Source: Deferribacter thermophilus | GTDB taxonomy: Bacteria > Chrysiogenota > Deferribacteres > Deferribacterales > Deferribacteraceae | Length of the DNA stretch: 19,043 nt | Direction: 5' to 3' | Assembly (NCBI RefSeq): GCF_049472675.1 | Contig: NZ_JAPNXM010000017.1 | Location: 1-19,043 of the forward strand | In this document: positions 7,302-14,523 of the stretch, piece after piece | Position numbering within the stretch: position 1 is the stretch's first letter | Layout: each line of letters starts with the position of its first letter | Translations under genes and position numbers: made by a program | The notes under the pieces: model-generated | What the model was told of the DNA's origin: nothing | Database searches by the model: none | What the model saw: the letters and a program-made list of their open reading frames with translations, nothing else

Positions 7302-8148
7302 TAGTAATTTTATTGAAGAAAAGTTAAATGAATTAGTCCCTAAAGATGATCATTTTGAAATTAAGAGGTTTAATGAGGAAAATTTTAGTCTTGAAGAAGC
7401 TGTAGAATTTATTTTTACATATTCTCTATTTTATCAAGATAAGTATTTAATTGTAAAAAATATTGATAAAATATCAGATATTTCAAAAAATGCGCATCAT
7501 TTTGTAGAAAGTGGCGAATCCCATATCATTTTTACTGCTGAAAATCTAAAAAATGTGGATAAATTGATTATTGATAATTTCGAAAATGTTAAAGAGCAAA
7601 AATTATCATATAAAGATCAGGTTGTCCAAATAATGGAGATATTTAATTCTAAAGGTGTAAAGTTAGAATTTAATGAAGCAAGAGAAATCTATGAGCTTTG
7701 TGGAAGGAATATTGAACTGATAAAACAAGAAGCAGAAAAAATCTCGATATATTTTCATAATAGAGAAATAGAAAGTTTTGATGAAATTATAAAGTTAATT
7801 AGTTTCACAAATGTCGGTACAATTTTTAAATTTATTGAATCATTTTTTTTGAAAGATAAGAAGTCAGTATTGAAATATATAAATGATATGGTCATGGCAA
7901 ATGAAAATTTTAATATGATTTTTTATATTTTTTCTAAAAGAGCAATCGAAATATTTTATTATAAAGTAAACCCAGATCTTGTTAGTGGTCATGCTTATAA
8001 AATTTCGCAAATAAAAGCTGCAGCAAATAAATGGAAACTTGAAGAGCTTTCTAAATTAATAGAAAAATTATACAACATAGATAAGAGATTAAAAACATCG
8101 GCTGTATCTTTGGAAAATGAATTAATATCTTTTGTAAGTAATTTATAG
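7267..8148 (+). CDS. holA: DNA polymerase III delta subunit
   Basis: Clamp-loader delta subunit, which opens the sliding clamp during replication. At 293 residues it is shorter than the usual ~340. The delta-like pattern includes FTYSLFYQDKYLIVKNIDKI, corresponding to the family's loaded-clamp strand, then a hydrophobic strand in ESHIIFTAENL. FNSKGVKLEFNEAREIYELC and RNIELIKQEAEKISIY correspond to the Gly-rich helix and the E-x-E-K-L helix. The C-terminal collar helices contain KLYNIDKRLKTS. The ATG lies within lptE in another frame (35-bp overlap), with only a weak GGA upstream. The end overlaps the convergent protease gene by 6 bp. The N-terminus looks compact, so a start within the lptE overlap is uncertain by a few codons. 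Confidence 0.87.
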   Translation: MTTKKKILIIGSSNFIEEKLNELVPKDDHFEIKRFNEENFSLEEAVEFIFTYSLFYQDKYLIVKNIDKISDISKNAHHFVESGESHIIFTAENLKNVDKLIIDNFENVKEQKLSYKDQVVQIMEIFNSKGVKLEFNEAREIYELCGRNIELIKQEAEKISIYFHNREIESFDEIIKLISFTNVGTIFKFIESFFLKDKKSVLKYINDMVMANENFNMIFYIFSKRAIEIFYYKVNPDLVSGHAYKISQIKAAANKWKLEELSKLIEKLYNIDKRLKTSAVSLENELISFVSNL

Positions 8149-9855
8149 CTTATTTCTTTTTAGCCTTATTTTAAATCTGTATATTAGCAGTATTATAAGA
8201 AATATCAAATGGTTTGAACTACCTGTTGAACAGCCTCCACCGCCACCACTTTCATTATTTTGTCCATTTTTAATTGAATACAAAAAACTGTATAAATTTA
8301 ATCTTTTCCCAGTATAATTTTTTAAATCTTCACCTGTTGAGTAAAGGATATTTTCTATTTCTGATTCAGTTAGTGAAGGATTTTCTAAAAGTGCTAATGC
8401 CACTGCTGCAGAAACAACAGGTGTAGCCATAGAAGTGCCAGATTCATGAATAAAAGCATCTGGTTTATTGCTCCCTCCAATCTTTAAAAAATCAATTTTT
8501 ACTTCACCAGCACCACCCTCATAGCATATTTTGTATATTACATTTTGAGATGTAGTAATGTCCGATACAATATAGTAAAATTTATTATTTGGTATGCCAG
8601 TTTGACTTGTTAGTCTTATCCAAGAGGAACCATTATCAAAAGACCTATAAACGACTATTGAACCATTATCGGTATTAATATTAGCATAAGCTATGAACTT
8701 CTTATATCTAAAACTTTGTAATTGAGATGTGTTTAATGGTGGAGTGACAATATAGTTATTATTGCAATTAACATAACTATTTGTTGAAAAAGTTAAATAA
8801 TTATTGTCTAATTGCCAATTATTGTCTAATTGCCAACCAATACTGAGGTTGTCAATACTTCCTAAAAAATCCTCATTTATTAATAAATATGGGTTAGATA
8901 TATCTTTTAAAAGGGATTCATTGTAGGTGCTGATTATATAATCTCCTGGAGCGTAAATATCTACCCAGTCACCATAATTAGAATAGGATGCAAGGGAACC
9001 ATCCTCTTGTGTAGCTCCCACACTTATTACACCATTGTAAGCAGCAGGATAATTTTTAATATCATCACCATCATTACCAGCTGCAGAAACTACAATAACC
9101 CCTTTATTGATTAAATTCTGTATTGCATAGTATTCATCATTACTATATTCGATACCACCTAAACTCATATTTACAACTTTTATAGGGTAACCTTTATCTA
9201 TTAAATCTAGAATTTTTGAGATAGCTTCTAATTCATCATCAATTGTTATACTTGCATATGTTCCACAAGCGATTTTTAAATTTAAAATTTTGACTTTATT
9301 ATCTGTAATTCCTGCAATGCCAAAACCGTTGTCAGTATTTGCAGCTATTATACCTGCAACATGTGTTCCGTGTCCTACTATATCGTAAGTGGTGTTATCA
9401 GAATCGCAAAATGAAAAGCCATAATTACCAAAATCCCCACCGTTTAAAATTTTCCCTTCTAAATCTACATGATTGTAAACGATACCTGAGTCCACTACAG
9501 CAACAATAAGTTCATCATTACTATTGACTAAATCAATTGCTTCTGGCCAGTTGATATCAGTATCATATTCATTATCTAAATACCATTGTTGAGCAAAAAA
9601 TTCATCATTTGGTATGTAAAAAAGTTCTCTTTTAACAGGTTTTACATATTCCAGTTCATCTTCATTATAGTATTTCAAAATTTCATTTTTATCCCCTTTT
9701 ACATATGTTCGGTTTCCTATTGAAAACTGTTTAATTTTTTTGTCATAACTTTGAATAAATTTTTTATAGTTTGGATTTTTAAGCTTAAAAAGTTCACTAT
9801 AAGCAAAACTACTTACTATCAATATTATAAATAATATTTTAAAAATTAATTTCAT
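8143..9855 (-). CDS. Secreted subtilisin-like serine protease (S8) with inserted domain and C-terminal anchoring tail
   Basis: Predicted exported endopeptidase of 570 residues, numbered from the chosen start. The signal peptide is 1-20 (KLIFKILFIILIVSSFAYS) and a propeptide-like region runs to about 80. The triad is D122 in VAVVDSG, H162 in GHGTHVAG and S475 in GTSMATP, with oxyanion N261 in SAAGND. Between N261 and S475 about 145 residues (320-462) rich in Asn, Tyr and Ser look like a beta-sandwich insert. The C-terminus has five glycines, C542, a hydrophobic helix (549-560) and a basic end, resembling CTERM sorting tails. The ATG at 9855 is preferred because AGGA lies 8 bases upstream and MKLIF gives a good signal peptide; an in-frame ATG at 9870 has no Shine-Dalgarno. 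A mobile-like repeat begins 19 bp upstream. Confidence 0.9.
   Translation of the reverse strand: MKLIFKILFIILIVSSFAYSELFKLKNPNYKKFIQSYDKKIKQFSIGNRTYVKGDKNEILKYYNEDELEYVKPVKRELFYIPNDEFFAQQWYLDNEYDTDINWPEAIDLVNSNDELIVAVVDSGIVYNHVDLEGKILNGGDFGNYGFSFCDSDNTTYDIVGHGTHVAGIIAANTDNGFGIAGITDNKVKILNLKIACGTYASITIDDELEAISKILDLIDKGYPIKVVNMSLGGIEYSNDEYYAIQNLINKGVIVVSAAGNDGDDIKNYPAAYNGVISVGATQEDGSLASYSNYGDWVDIYAPGDYIISTYNESLLKDISNPYLLINEDFLGSIDNLSIGWQLDNNWQLDNNYLTFSTNSYVNCNNNYIVTPPLNTSQLQSFRYKKFIAYANINTDNGSIVVYRSFDNGSSWIRLTSQTGIPNNKFYYIVSDITTSQNVIYKICYEGGAGEVKIDFLKIGGSNKPDAFIHESGTSMATPVVSAAVALALLENPSLTESEIENILYSTGEDLKNYTGKRLNLYSFLYSIKNGQNNESGGGGGCSTGSSNHLIFLIILLIYRFKIRLKRNKL
8801..8836. repeat. Perfect 18-bp tandem duplication inside the protease gene
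   Basis: Bases 8801-8818 and 8819-8836 are identical (TTATTGTCTAATTGCCAA). On the coding strand they encode the duplicated hexapeptide WQLDNN (protease residues 341-352) in the inserted domain. Being a multiple of three it keeps the frame, so gain or loss would only change the insert length. Confidence 0.95.
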
Positions 9856-9863
9856 AATTATTA

Positions 9864-9867
9864 TCCT
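9864..9867 (-). promoter_or_regulatory. Ribosome binding site that decides the protease start
   Basis: AGGA (9867-9864, within GAGGA) lies 8 bases upstream of ATG 9855. The alternative ATG at 9870 has only ATCCTTA in front of it, with no purine-rich site. This favours the shorter product with a canonical signal peptide. Confidence 0.7.
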
Positions 9868-9873
9868 CATTAA

Positions 9874-10020
9874 GGATGTTGCAAACGGGCTTATATATTT
9901 TAATTATCACAATAATGAGATTGCTTCGTCGCATTCGCTCCTCGCAATGGCTGTATTGTTGCCATAGCGAGTGTTAGCGAAGCAATCTGGAACTTGAGCA
10001 TTTATTACTTTGCAACACCC
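9874..10020. mobile_element. 147-bp MITE-like element with 12-bp terminal inverted repeats
   Basis: The ends are GGATGTTGCAAA (9874-9885) and TTTGCAACACCC (10009-10020), inverted repeats matching in 11 of 12 bases. The interior holds the REP-like hairpin and no coding frame. The 16 bases inward from the right end match the element end at 18973-18988 in 15 of 16. No clear target duplication is seen. It lies between the chemoreceptor gene and the protease gene, so it may affect the protease promoter. A non-autonomous element is inferred; the family is not recognised. Confidence 0.6.
9918..9988. repeat. Complete REP-like palindromic repeat (hairpin)
   Basis: Outer arms AGATTGCTTCG (9918-9928) and CGAAGCAATCT (9978-9988) pair perfectly over 11 bp. 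Inner arms ATGGC (9947-9951) and GCCAT (9961-9965) pair around a 9-nt loop, with partly unpaired sequence between. One arm is nearly the same as 98-128. It is far more GC-rich than its surroundings. No T-run follows on either strand, so a terminator role is not supported. Confidence 0.8.
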
Positions 10021-10050
10021 TCTATTTATTTAAACCTCTATTTATTTAAA
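10019..10050. repeat. Perfect 16-bp tandem repeat across the chemoreceptor stop codon
   Basis: CCTCTATTTATTTAAA occurs at 10019-10034 and again at 10035-10050. The inner copy contains the last sense codons and the TAG stop (10040-10038) of the minus-strand receptor gene. The outer copy abuts and overlaps by two bases the right end of the MITE-like element, so it may have arisen with that insertion. Confidence 0.9.
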
Positions 10051-11825
10051 CAAAAAGCTACTGCAGGATCAAATCCAATTCTGATAGCACCCCAATGCTT
10101 GCCATCTATAAAAATAGGCATTGATAAATCACAAATAATTTCTCCAGTATCTCTCATATATGTTTGAAGCAAAAATCTTTCTTGATTCCTTGCTGCAGCA
10201 ATACCAGTAGGGTCATTAAAAATCCTTTTATCTCTACTGCTAACAAGGTCTTGTTCATAATTGCCTGTCAATGGCTTTGAGTATTTCGAATTGTGTGTTG
10301 GTGCATAACCGTTTTTATCTACACAAAGAGTAAATATTGCACCAGGTATCTCATTTACTGCTTCATCATAAATCCTTTGTAACTCCTTTTCAAAATATTT
10401 GTCATATACAGTTGAGTATTTTTGTGGGTTAGTGTTAGGAATTGGTTTGTAATTTGTATCAAAAATATTTACACCACTATTTTTAATGTTGTTAATTTTT
10501 TCAACACATAGCTCTTTATATTTATTTGCTAACTCAGTTATTGTTTCAAATTTGCACTCACCAGCACCTGTTTTAAATTTTGAAACAAGTACCTGCATAA
10601 GTTGTGTTTCTTTGTTGAGCTCTTCCGTAGCACCGTTTGCTTCATCCATGCTTATTAAAACATCCTGACTTAGGTTGTATATTTCCTCAACTCTTTGATG
10701 GATTTCGTTATTTGTGATAGATAATTCTTCTATAGCTGATGCAATCTTTAATAATTGCTCTCCGTTAACTTCAAATTCTTGTATCATTTGTTGAAACTGA
10801 TTTGCCGTTTCACCAATAATTTCTGTAGTATCTTTAACATCATCAACTATCTGAGAACTCTCATCTTTTGTTGTTTTTACATTTGTTATCATATTTTTTA
10901 TATTTTCGTTTATATCATCTGTTGCTGATTTTACTTTTTCAGCAAGCTTTCTTACCTCATCGGCTACAACCGCAAAACCTCTACCATGCTCACCCGCTCT
11001 TGCTGCCTCTATTGCAGCGTTTAATGCTAGCAAATTTGTTTGATCTGCAATATCCTGAATCAAACCTAAAACCCCTTTTATCTGCTCAGAGCTATTACTT
11101 AAAATATCAACAACATTTAAAAATTGCATAAACTGGTCATTTACCTTTTGAATTTTATCTGCAACTTCATTCATTTTCTCTAAAGAGTTTTTTGCAGAAT
11201 TTATATTATTTTGAGTTGATGAAGTCACATACTGGGTATTCTCTGTGATTTCAGCAATTGCAACATTTGCTTCATTACTTGCATTGAAAACTTGCTCTGC
11301 CAACTCTCCTTGTTTTTTTGAATTGAGAGTTGCTTTGCTTATTTTTGCTTTTACTTTTGCAGAGCTTATTGCTATTAGAATGCCATGAGATCTTACAGTA
11401 TCAATGATTTCTCTTAGTTTTTTAATAAAGTTATTATAGCTGTCTGATAGAGTTCTAAATTCATCATAAGTTGTTACTGGTAAATTTTTAGAGAGATCAG
11501 CTTCACCTTCCCCTATTTCGTCAAATATCTCGATTATAATTTTTATTGGTTTTAGTATTAACAATCTTAAAAAGAATAATAAAAAACATGCTGATATGAA
11601 TGAAATAATGAGTATAGCTATGTAGTAAGAATTTGCATTAGATAAAATGTCATGTATTTTGTTTAGATTGTTATTGGAGATGTATTGTAAAATCTCTGAT
11701 TTTAAATTCAAAAAAATTAGATAAAATAAAATCTGGAATATAAAGAGAAAAAAAATGTTCCCTATAAGTTTTTTGGTGAGAGAATTAAAAAATGTTTTTT
11801 CTAAAAAAATGTATAAATTTTTCAT
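10038..11825 (-). CDS. Methyl-accepting chemotaxis protein with C-terminal sensor-like domain
   Basis: Chemoreceptor of 595 residues in the inner membrane. TM1 (about 18-40) and TM2 (about 67-90) enclose only ~27 periplasmic residues. A HAMP domain (about 90-142) is followed by the long signalling coiled coil. The hairpin tip QTNLLALNAAIEAARAGE (262-279) continues with GRGFAVVADEVRKLAEKV and would bind CheA/CheW. Beyond the coil (from about 430) lies a cytoplasmic domain with NGYAPTHNSKYSKPLTGNYE (505-524), a DKRIFNDPTG segment, LLQTYMRDTGE (552-562) and a terminal KHWGAIRIGFDP. I recall this pattern from Cache/PAS-like C-terminal domains of other chemoreceptors. Sensing is therefore probably intracellular. 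GGAGG lies 6 bases before the ATG. It is the last gene of a seven-gene minus-strand run, 14 bp after the DUF493 gene. No che genes are in the window. Confidence 0.92.
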   Translation of the reverse strand: MKNLYIFLEKTFFNSLTKKLIGNIFFLFIFQILFYLIFLNLKSEILQYISNNNLNKIHDILSNANSYYIAILIISFISACFLLFFLRLLILKPIKIIIEIFDEIGEGEADLSKNLPVTTYDEFRTLSDSYNNFIKKLREIIDTVRSHGILIAISSAKVKAKISKATLNSKKQGELAEQVFNASNEANVAIAEITENTQYVTSSTQNNINSAKNSLEKMNEVADKIQKVNDQFMQFLNVVDILSNSSEQIKGVLGLIQDIADQTNLLALNAAIEAARAGEHGRGFAVVADEVRKLAEKVKSATDDINENIKNMITNVKTTKDESSQIVDDVKDTTEIIGETANQFQQMIQEFEVNGEQLLKIASAIEELSITNNEIHQRVEEIYNLSQDVLISMDEANGATEELNKETQLMQVLVSKFKTGAGECKFETITELANKYKELCVEKINNIKNSGVNIFDTNYKPIPNTNPQKYSTVYDKYFEKELQRIYDEAVNEIPGAIFTLCVDKNGYAPTHNSKYSKPLTGNYEQDLVSSRDKRIFNDPTGIAAARNQERFLLQTYMRDTGEIICDLSMPIFIDGKHWGAIRIGFDPAVAFCLNK

Positions 11826-11839
11826 AAAAAGCCTCCAGT

Positions 11840-12097
11840 TTATAGGAAATAGGTTATACCTTCTATTTTTTTAATTTTGTCATAGGTTTCAAGCAGTTCT
11901 TCTTTATCTAAAATTTCTACTTCAACAGTTACAGATAAATATTTATTCGACCTGCTAAGATTAAACTTAATAGTCTTGTTCTTTTTATTATGGAAAAGTT
12001 GAATTACATTATCTTTAAAAGTTTGAGTATTTATTCCAATTATTTTAAAAATGTATTGAGTAGGAAATTCTATTAGGTCATCAATTCTATTTTTCAT
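11840..12097 (-). CDS. DUF493 (YbeD-like) family protein
   Basis: A small protein of 85 residues with the family pattern: DLIEFPTQYIFKIIG at the N-terminus, an SRSNKYLSVTVEVEI strand region and an ETYDKIKKIEGITYFL C-terminus. This resembles E. coli YbeD (UPF0250), an ACT-like alpha/beta fold. Its biochemical role is not established; YbeD lies beside lipoate genes in enterics, but nothing of that kind is here. The start has GGAG with a good spacing. It lies 9 bp after the radical SAM gene and 14 bp before the chemoreceptor gene, so it is surely in the same transcript. Confidence 0.88.
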   Translation of the reverse strand: MKNRIDDLIEFPTQYIFKIIGINTQTFKDNVIQLFHNKKNKTIKFNLSRSNKYLSVTVEVEILDKEELLETYDKIKKIEGITYFL

Positions 12098-12106
12098 TTG
12101 ATCTCC

Positions 12107-13282
12107 TTATTTAATATAATCACACAATGTTTTTTTATTCAAGAAATTTTTGCTATATTCCATTTGTTTAATCCACATTCCAAAAATTTTTCCTTTACCT
12201 TCTAATGATTTTAGTTTCTTTAAAGATTTATCACTAATTTGTGTCGGTGTTTTATTTTCAAAAAAGCTACCAGGTAATGGCATAAAATAGTGAGCATGAA
12301 CTCTAACTTTTGAACTCCATTTTTCTATCCAGTTTATACTTTTTTCTATATCATTATCCGTTTCTTCTGGTAATCCAAAAATAAAGTCCACATCCACACC
12401 AAATCCGTATTTTAAAAAAAGGTTTATTACTTTTTCTACTTTTATTAAATCTGTTGGTCTATTTATAATTTTTAGTAATCTTTCACTAGCTGTTTGTAGG
12501 CCAATTACTACTCTTTTGTTAGAACAGTAGTATTTCATCAATTTTATTAAGTCCTCATTTACATGGAATGGGTTTAGTTCTGATGGGAAAGAACCAAAAA
12601 AGATTCTACCATTATTATTTGTAATTAATTTAATTGTTTTAAAAAGTGTTTCAATTTCTGTTAAATTAATATCACGGTTGTATTGATAGATACCAGCATC
12701 AGGGGTAATAAAGCGGAAATCTGTTTTTTTATTTTTATAAGCAAACTCAACATCAACAGCAATAGATTCAATATTTTTATGCCTTATTTTCCCTTTAAAA
12801 AGTTTTGGGGTTTGGCAATAGTGGCAATTAAATAGACACCCCCTCGTGATTTCAATTGGACCAAAGATATGGTGTTTTTTGGGGTAAGAGCTAAATTCAT
12901 TTAAATCTGTCAAAATGTTTTGTTTGTATATTTTCTTTAAACTGTTTTTTAATAAATCATTTACAATTTCTTTTATCGTAATTTCACCTTCACCTACGCA
13001 AACAGAATGGAAATAATTTAGGCATTCATCACTCCTTGCTGATGGGTGTGGTCCACCGCAGATTAGAATATTGTCATTTATTAGTTTGTTTGCTAATTGG
13101 AAGTAGAAATCTTTATTTAGTGAATTAAATGAGCAAAATATAGCAGAGTTTTTAATTTTGCTTTTTAGCAAGGCTTCAACAGAAATTATTTCGTAAGGAA
13201 AATCAAAATGTTTCTCAAAACTTGCAGAAATAGCCCTTATTGAATATTTATTAAATTTGTCTTTGATAAAAATAAATCTCAT
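12107..13282 (-). CDS. B12-binding-type radical SAM protein (MJ_1487-like)
   Basis: Predicted [4Fe-4S]/S-adenosylmethionine enzyme of 391 residues. An N-terminal Rossmann-like cobalamin-binding-type region (about 1-120) includes ILICGGPHPSARSDECL, but no DxHxxG cobalamin motif is visible. The radical SAM core has C149-x3-C153-x2-C156 in RGCLFNCHYC, followed by RHKNIESI, GLQTASERLLKIINRPT and a DFIFGLPEET stretch typical of the B12-radical SAM fold. From memory the closest named group is the TIGR04013 MJ_1487 family, whose substrate is unknown. Its ATG overlaps the NfeD stop as ATGA, with no strong Shine-Dalgarno, so translation is coupled. Substrate cannot be told from the sequence. Confidence 0.85.
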   Translation of the reverse strand: MRFIFIKDKFNKYSIRAISASFEKHFDFPYEIISVEALLKSKIKNSAIFCSFNSLNKDFYFQLANKLINDNILICGGPHPSARSDECLNYFHSVCVGEGEITIKEIVNDLLKNSLKKIYKQNILTDLNEFSSYPKKHHIFGPIEITRGCLFNCHYCQTPKLFKGKIRHKNIESIAVDVEFAYKNKKTDFRFITPDAGIYQYNRDINLTEIETLFKTIKLITNNNGRIFFGSFPSELNPFHVNEDLIKLMKYYCSNKRVVIGLQTASERLLKIINRPTDLIKVEKVINLFLKYGFGVDVDFIFGLPEETDNDIEKSINWIEKWSSKVRVHAHYFMPLPGSFFENKTPTQISDKSLKKLKSLEGKGKIFGMWIKQMEYSKNFLNKKTLCDYIK

Positions 13283-14523
13283 GTATCTAATTTGTCTACG
13301 ATAAGTGTTAAACCTTTTACATCTATAACTTTTATATAATCATTTTTATTAAATGATTTATTGGAGATAGCATCCCAATATTCACCATTGATAAAAACCT
13401 TCCCTTTATTGTCATCCCAAGAAACAACTTCCCCTATCATACCAATAAGTTTTTCAGCGCCTGTTTCTGGCTTTCTTTTGAAATCTTTTATGATTAATTT
13501 TCCTATAATAAAAGCTATAACTAAAATTATTAGAATAATTGTGAAAATCATATAATTTGACACTTTTATCCCCATACTGTCATTTACTTTAAATAGCATA
13601 TTTAAACCAACTGTAATTAAAATTATAGCAGAAATTGTAAGTAGTCCAAAACTTGGGACAAAGATTTCTAAAATTAATAAAACAATTCCGCCAATTAATA
13701 TTAAGAGAGCTAAGTAATTAATAGGGATTATATTTAATCCAATTAGAAATAGAATAAAAGAGATTACCCCAATTCCAGCAAAGATCATGGTGCCACCAAA
13801 CTTTATTTCAAGATAAATAGAGAGTAGGGTAATAAAAAGAAGTAAAACAAGTACATCGGGATTACTTAGAAAAAACTTGATTTTTTCATAACTTGTAGGC
13901 TCTATTTTAGTTATTTCTATATTCTCTGTTTTGAAAACTTTTTTTATGTAAGATTTTAATTCTTGTTCATTAAAAACAATTTTATCGATAAGCTTATATT
14001 CAAAAGCTTCTTTAGCTGTAAAACTTTTTGATTCTTTTACCATTAAAATGGCTTTTTCGATATTTCTGTTCCTTTTTTCTGCAATGGATTTCATAAAAGC
14101 TATAGTATCATTTTCTATTTTTTTACGCATATCTCCTTCAATATCTTTACCAAAAATTGATACAGGATGAGCAGCTCCTATATTTGTCCCTTCAAACATT
14201 ATGGCATAGTGAGAAGCCAGCACAATAAATGCGCCAGCAGAGCCAGCTCTAGCTCCAGGTGGTGATACAACTGTAATTATAGGTATTTTCGATGTAAAGA
14301 TAGTTTGTACAATTTTTCTTGTGGAAGTAAGTAAACCGCCAGGAGTATTCAAATAAATTATTAGACCATCATTATTTTCACATTTTTTAACAGATTGCTC
14401 TATAAATTTAGAGGTTACAGGTGAAATTACCCCATCAATTTTTATTGAACACAGATTAGCTGATAAACTATTATTGATTAGCACAAAAAATATAAAAAGC
14501 GTTAAGTATAACTTACTTTTCAT
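13279..14523 (-). CDS. NfeD-family membrane-bound ClpP-class serine protease
   Basis: Predicted membrane protease of 414 residues (long NfeD/STOPP type, as in archaeal PH1510). A signal-like segment (1-22) precedes a ClpP/SppA-fold domain with the nucleophile S95 in PGARAGSAGAF; K145 in FMKSIAEKRNRN is a likely catalytic-dyad Lys. About five membrane helices lie between 221 and 344. The C-terminal OB-fold (about 355-414) includes GMIGEVVSWDDNKGKVFINGEYWDA. NfeD proteins are usually encoded next to a stomatin/slipin (SPFH) partner that they cleave; none is present here. The start overlaps trmB by 11 bp and lacks a visible Shine-Dalgarno. The Lys assignment is not from an alignment. Confidence 0.9.
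   Translation of the reverse strand: MKSKLYLTLFIFFVLINNSLSANLCSIKIDGVISPVTSKFIEQSVKKCENNDGLIIYLNTPGGLLTSTRKIVQTIFTSKIPIITVVSPPGARAGSAGAFIVLASHYAIMFEGTNIGAAHPVSIFGKDIEGDMRKKIENDTIAFMKSIAEKRNRNIEKAILMVKESKSFTAKEAFEYKLIDKIVFNEQELKSYIKKVFKTENIEITKIEPTSYEKIKFFLSNPDVLVLLLFITLLSIYLEIKFGGTMIFAGIGVISFILFLIGLNIIPINYLALLILIGGIVLLILEIFVPSFGLLTISAIILITVGLNMLFKVNDSMGIKVSNYMIFTIILIILVIAFIIGKLIIKDFKRKPETGAEKLIGMIGEVVSWDDNKGKVFINGEYWDAISNKSFNKNDYIKVIDVKGLTLIVDKLDT

Noticed and set aside
9855..9870. Protease start at the upstream ATG (9870)
   Set aside because: It has no Shine-Dalgarno and would add MRIII before a good signal peptide; the ATG at 9855 has AGGA at 8 bases.
9918..9988. REP-like hairpin as a transcription terminator for the receptor operon
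   Set aside because: The stem is strong but no T-run follows on either strand, and an equivalent arm occurs elsewhere as a dispersed repeat.
9874..10020. Target-site duplication flanking the MITE-like element
   Set aside because: The flanks (CATTAA on the left, TCTATT on the right) do not match, so no duplication could be claimed.
10486..11131. Plus-strand open frames inside the chemoreceptor gene
   Set aside because: The Leu/His-rich and Ser-rich translations are typical of antisense reading of coiled-coil codons.
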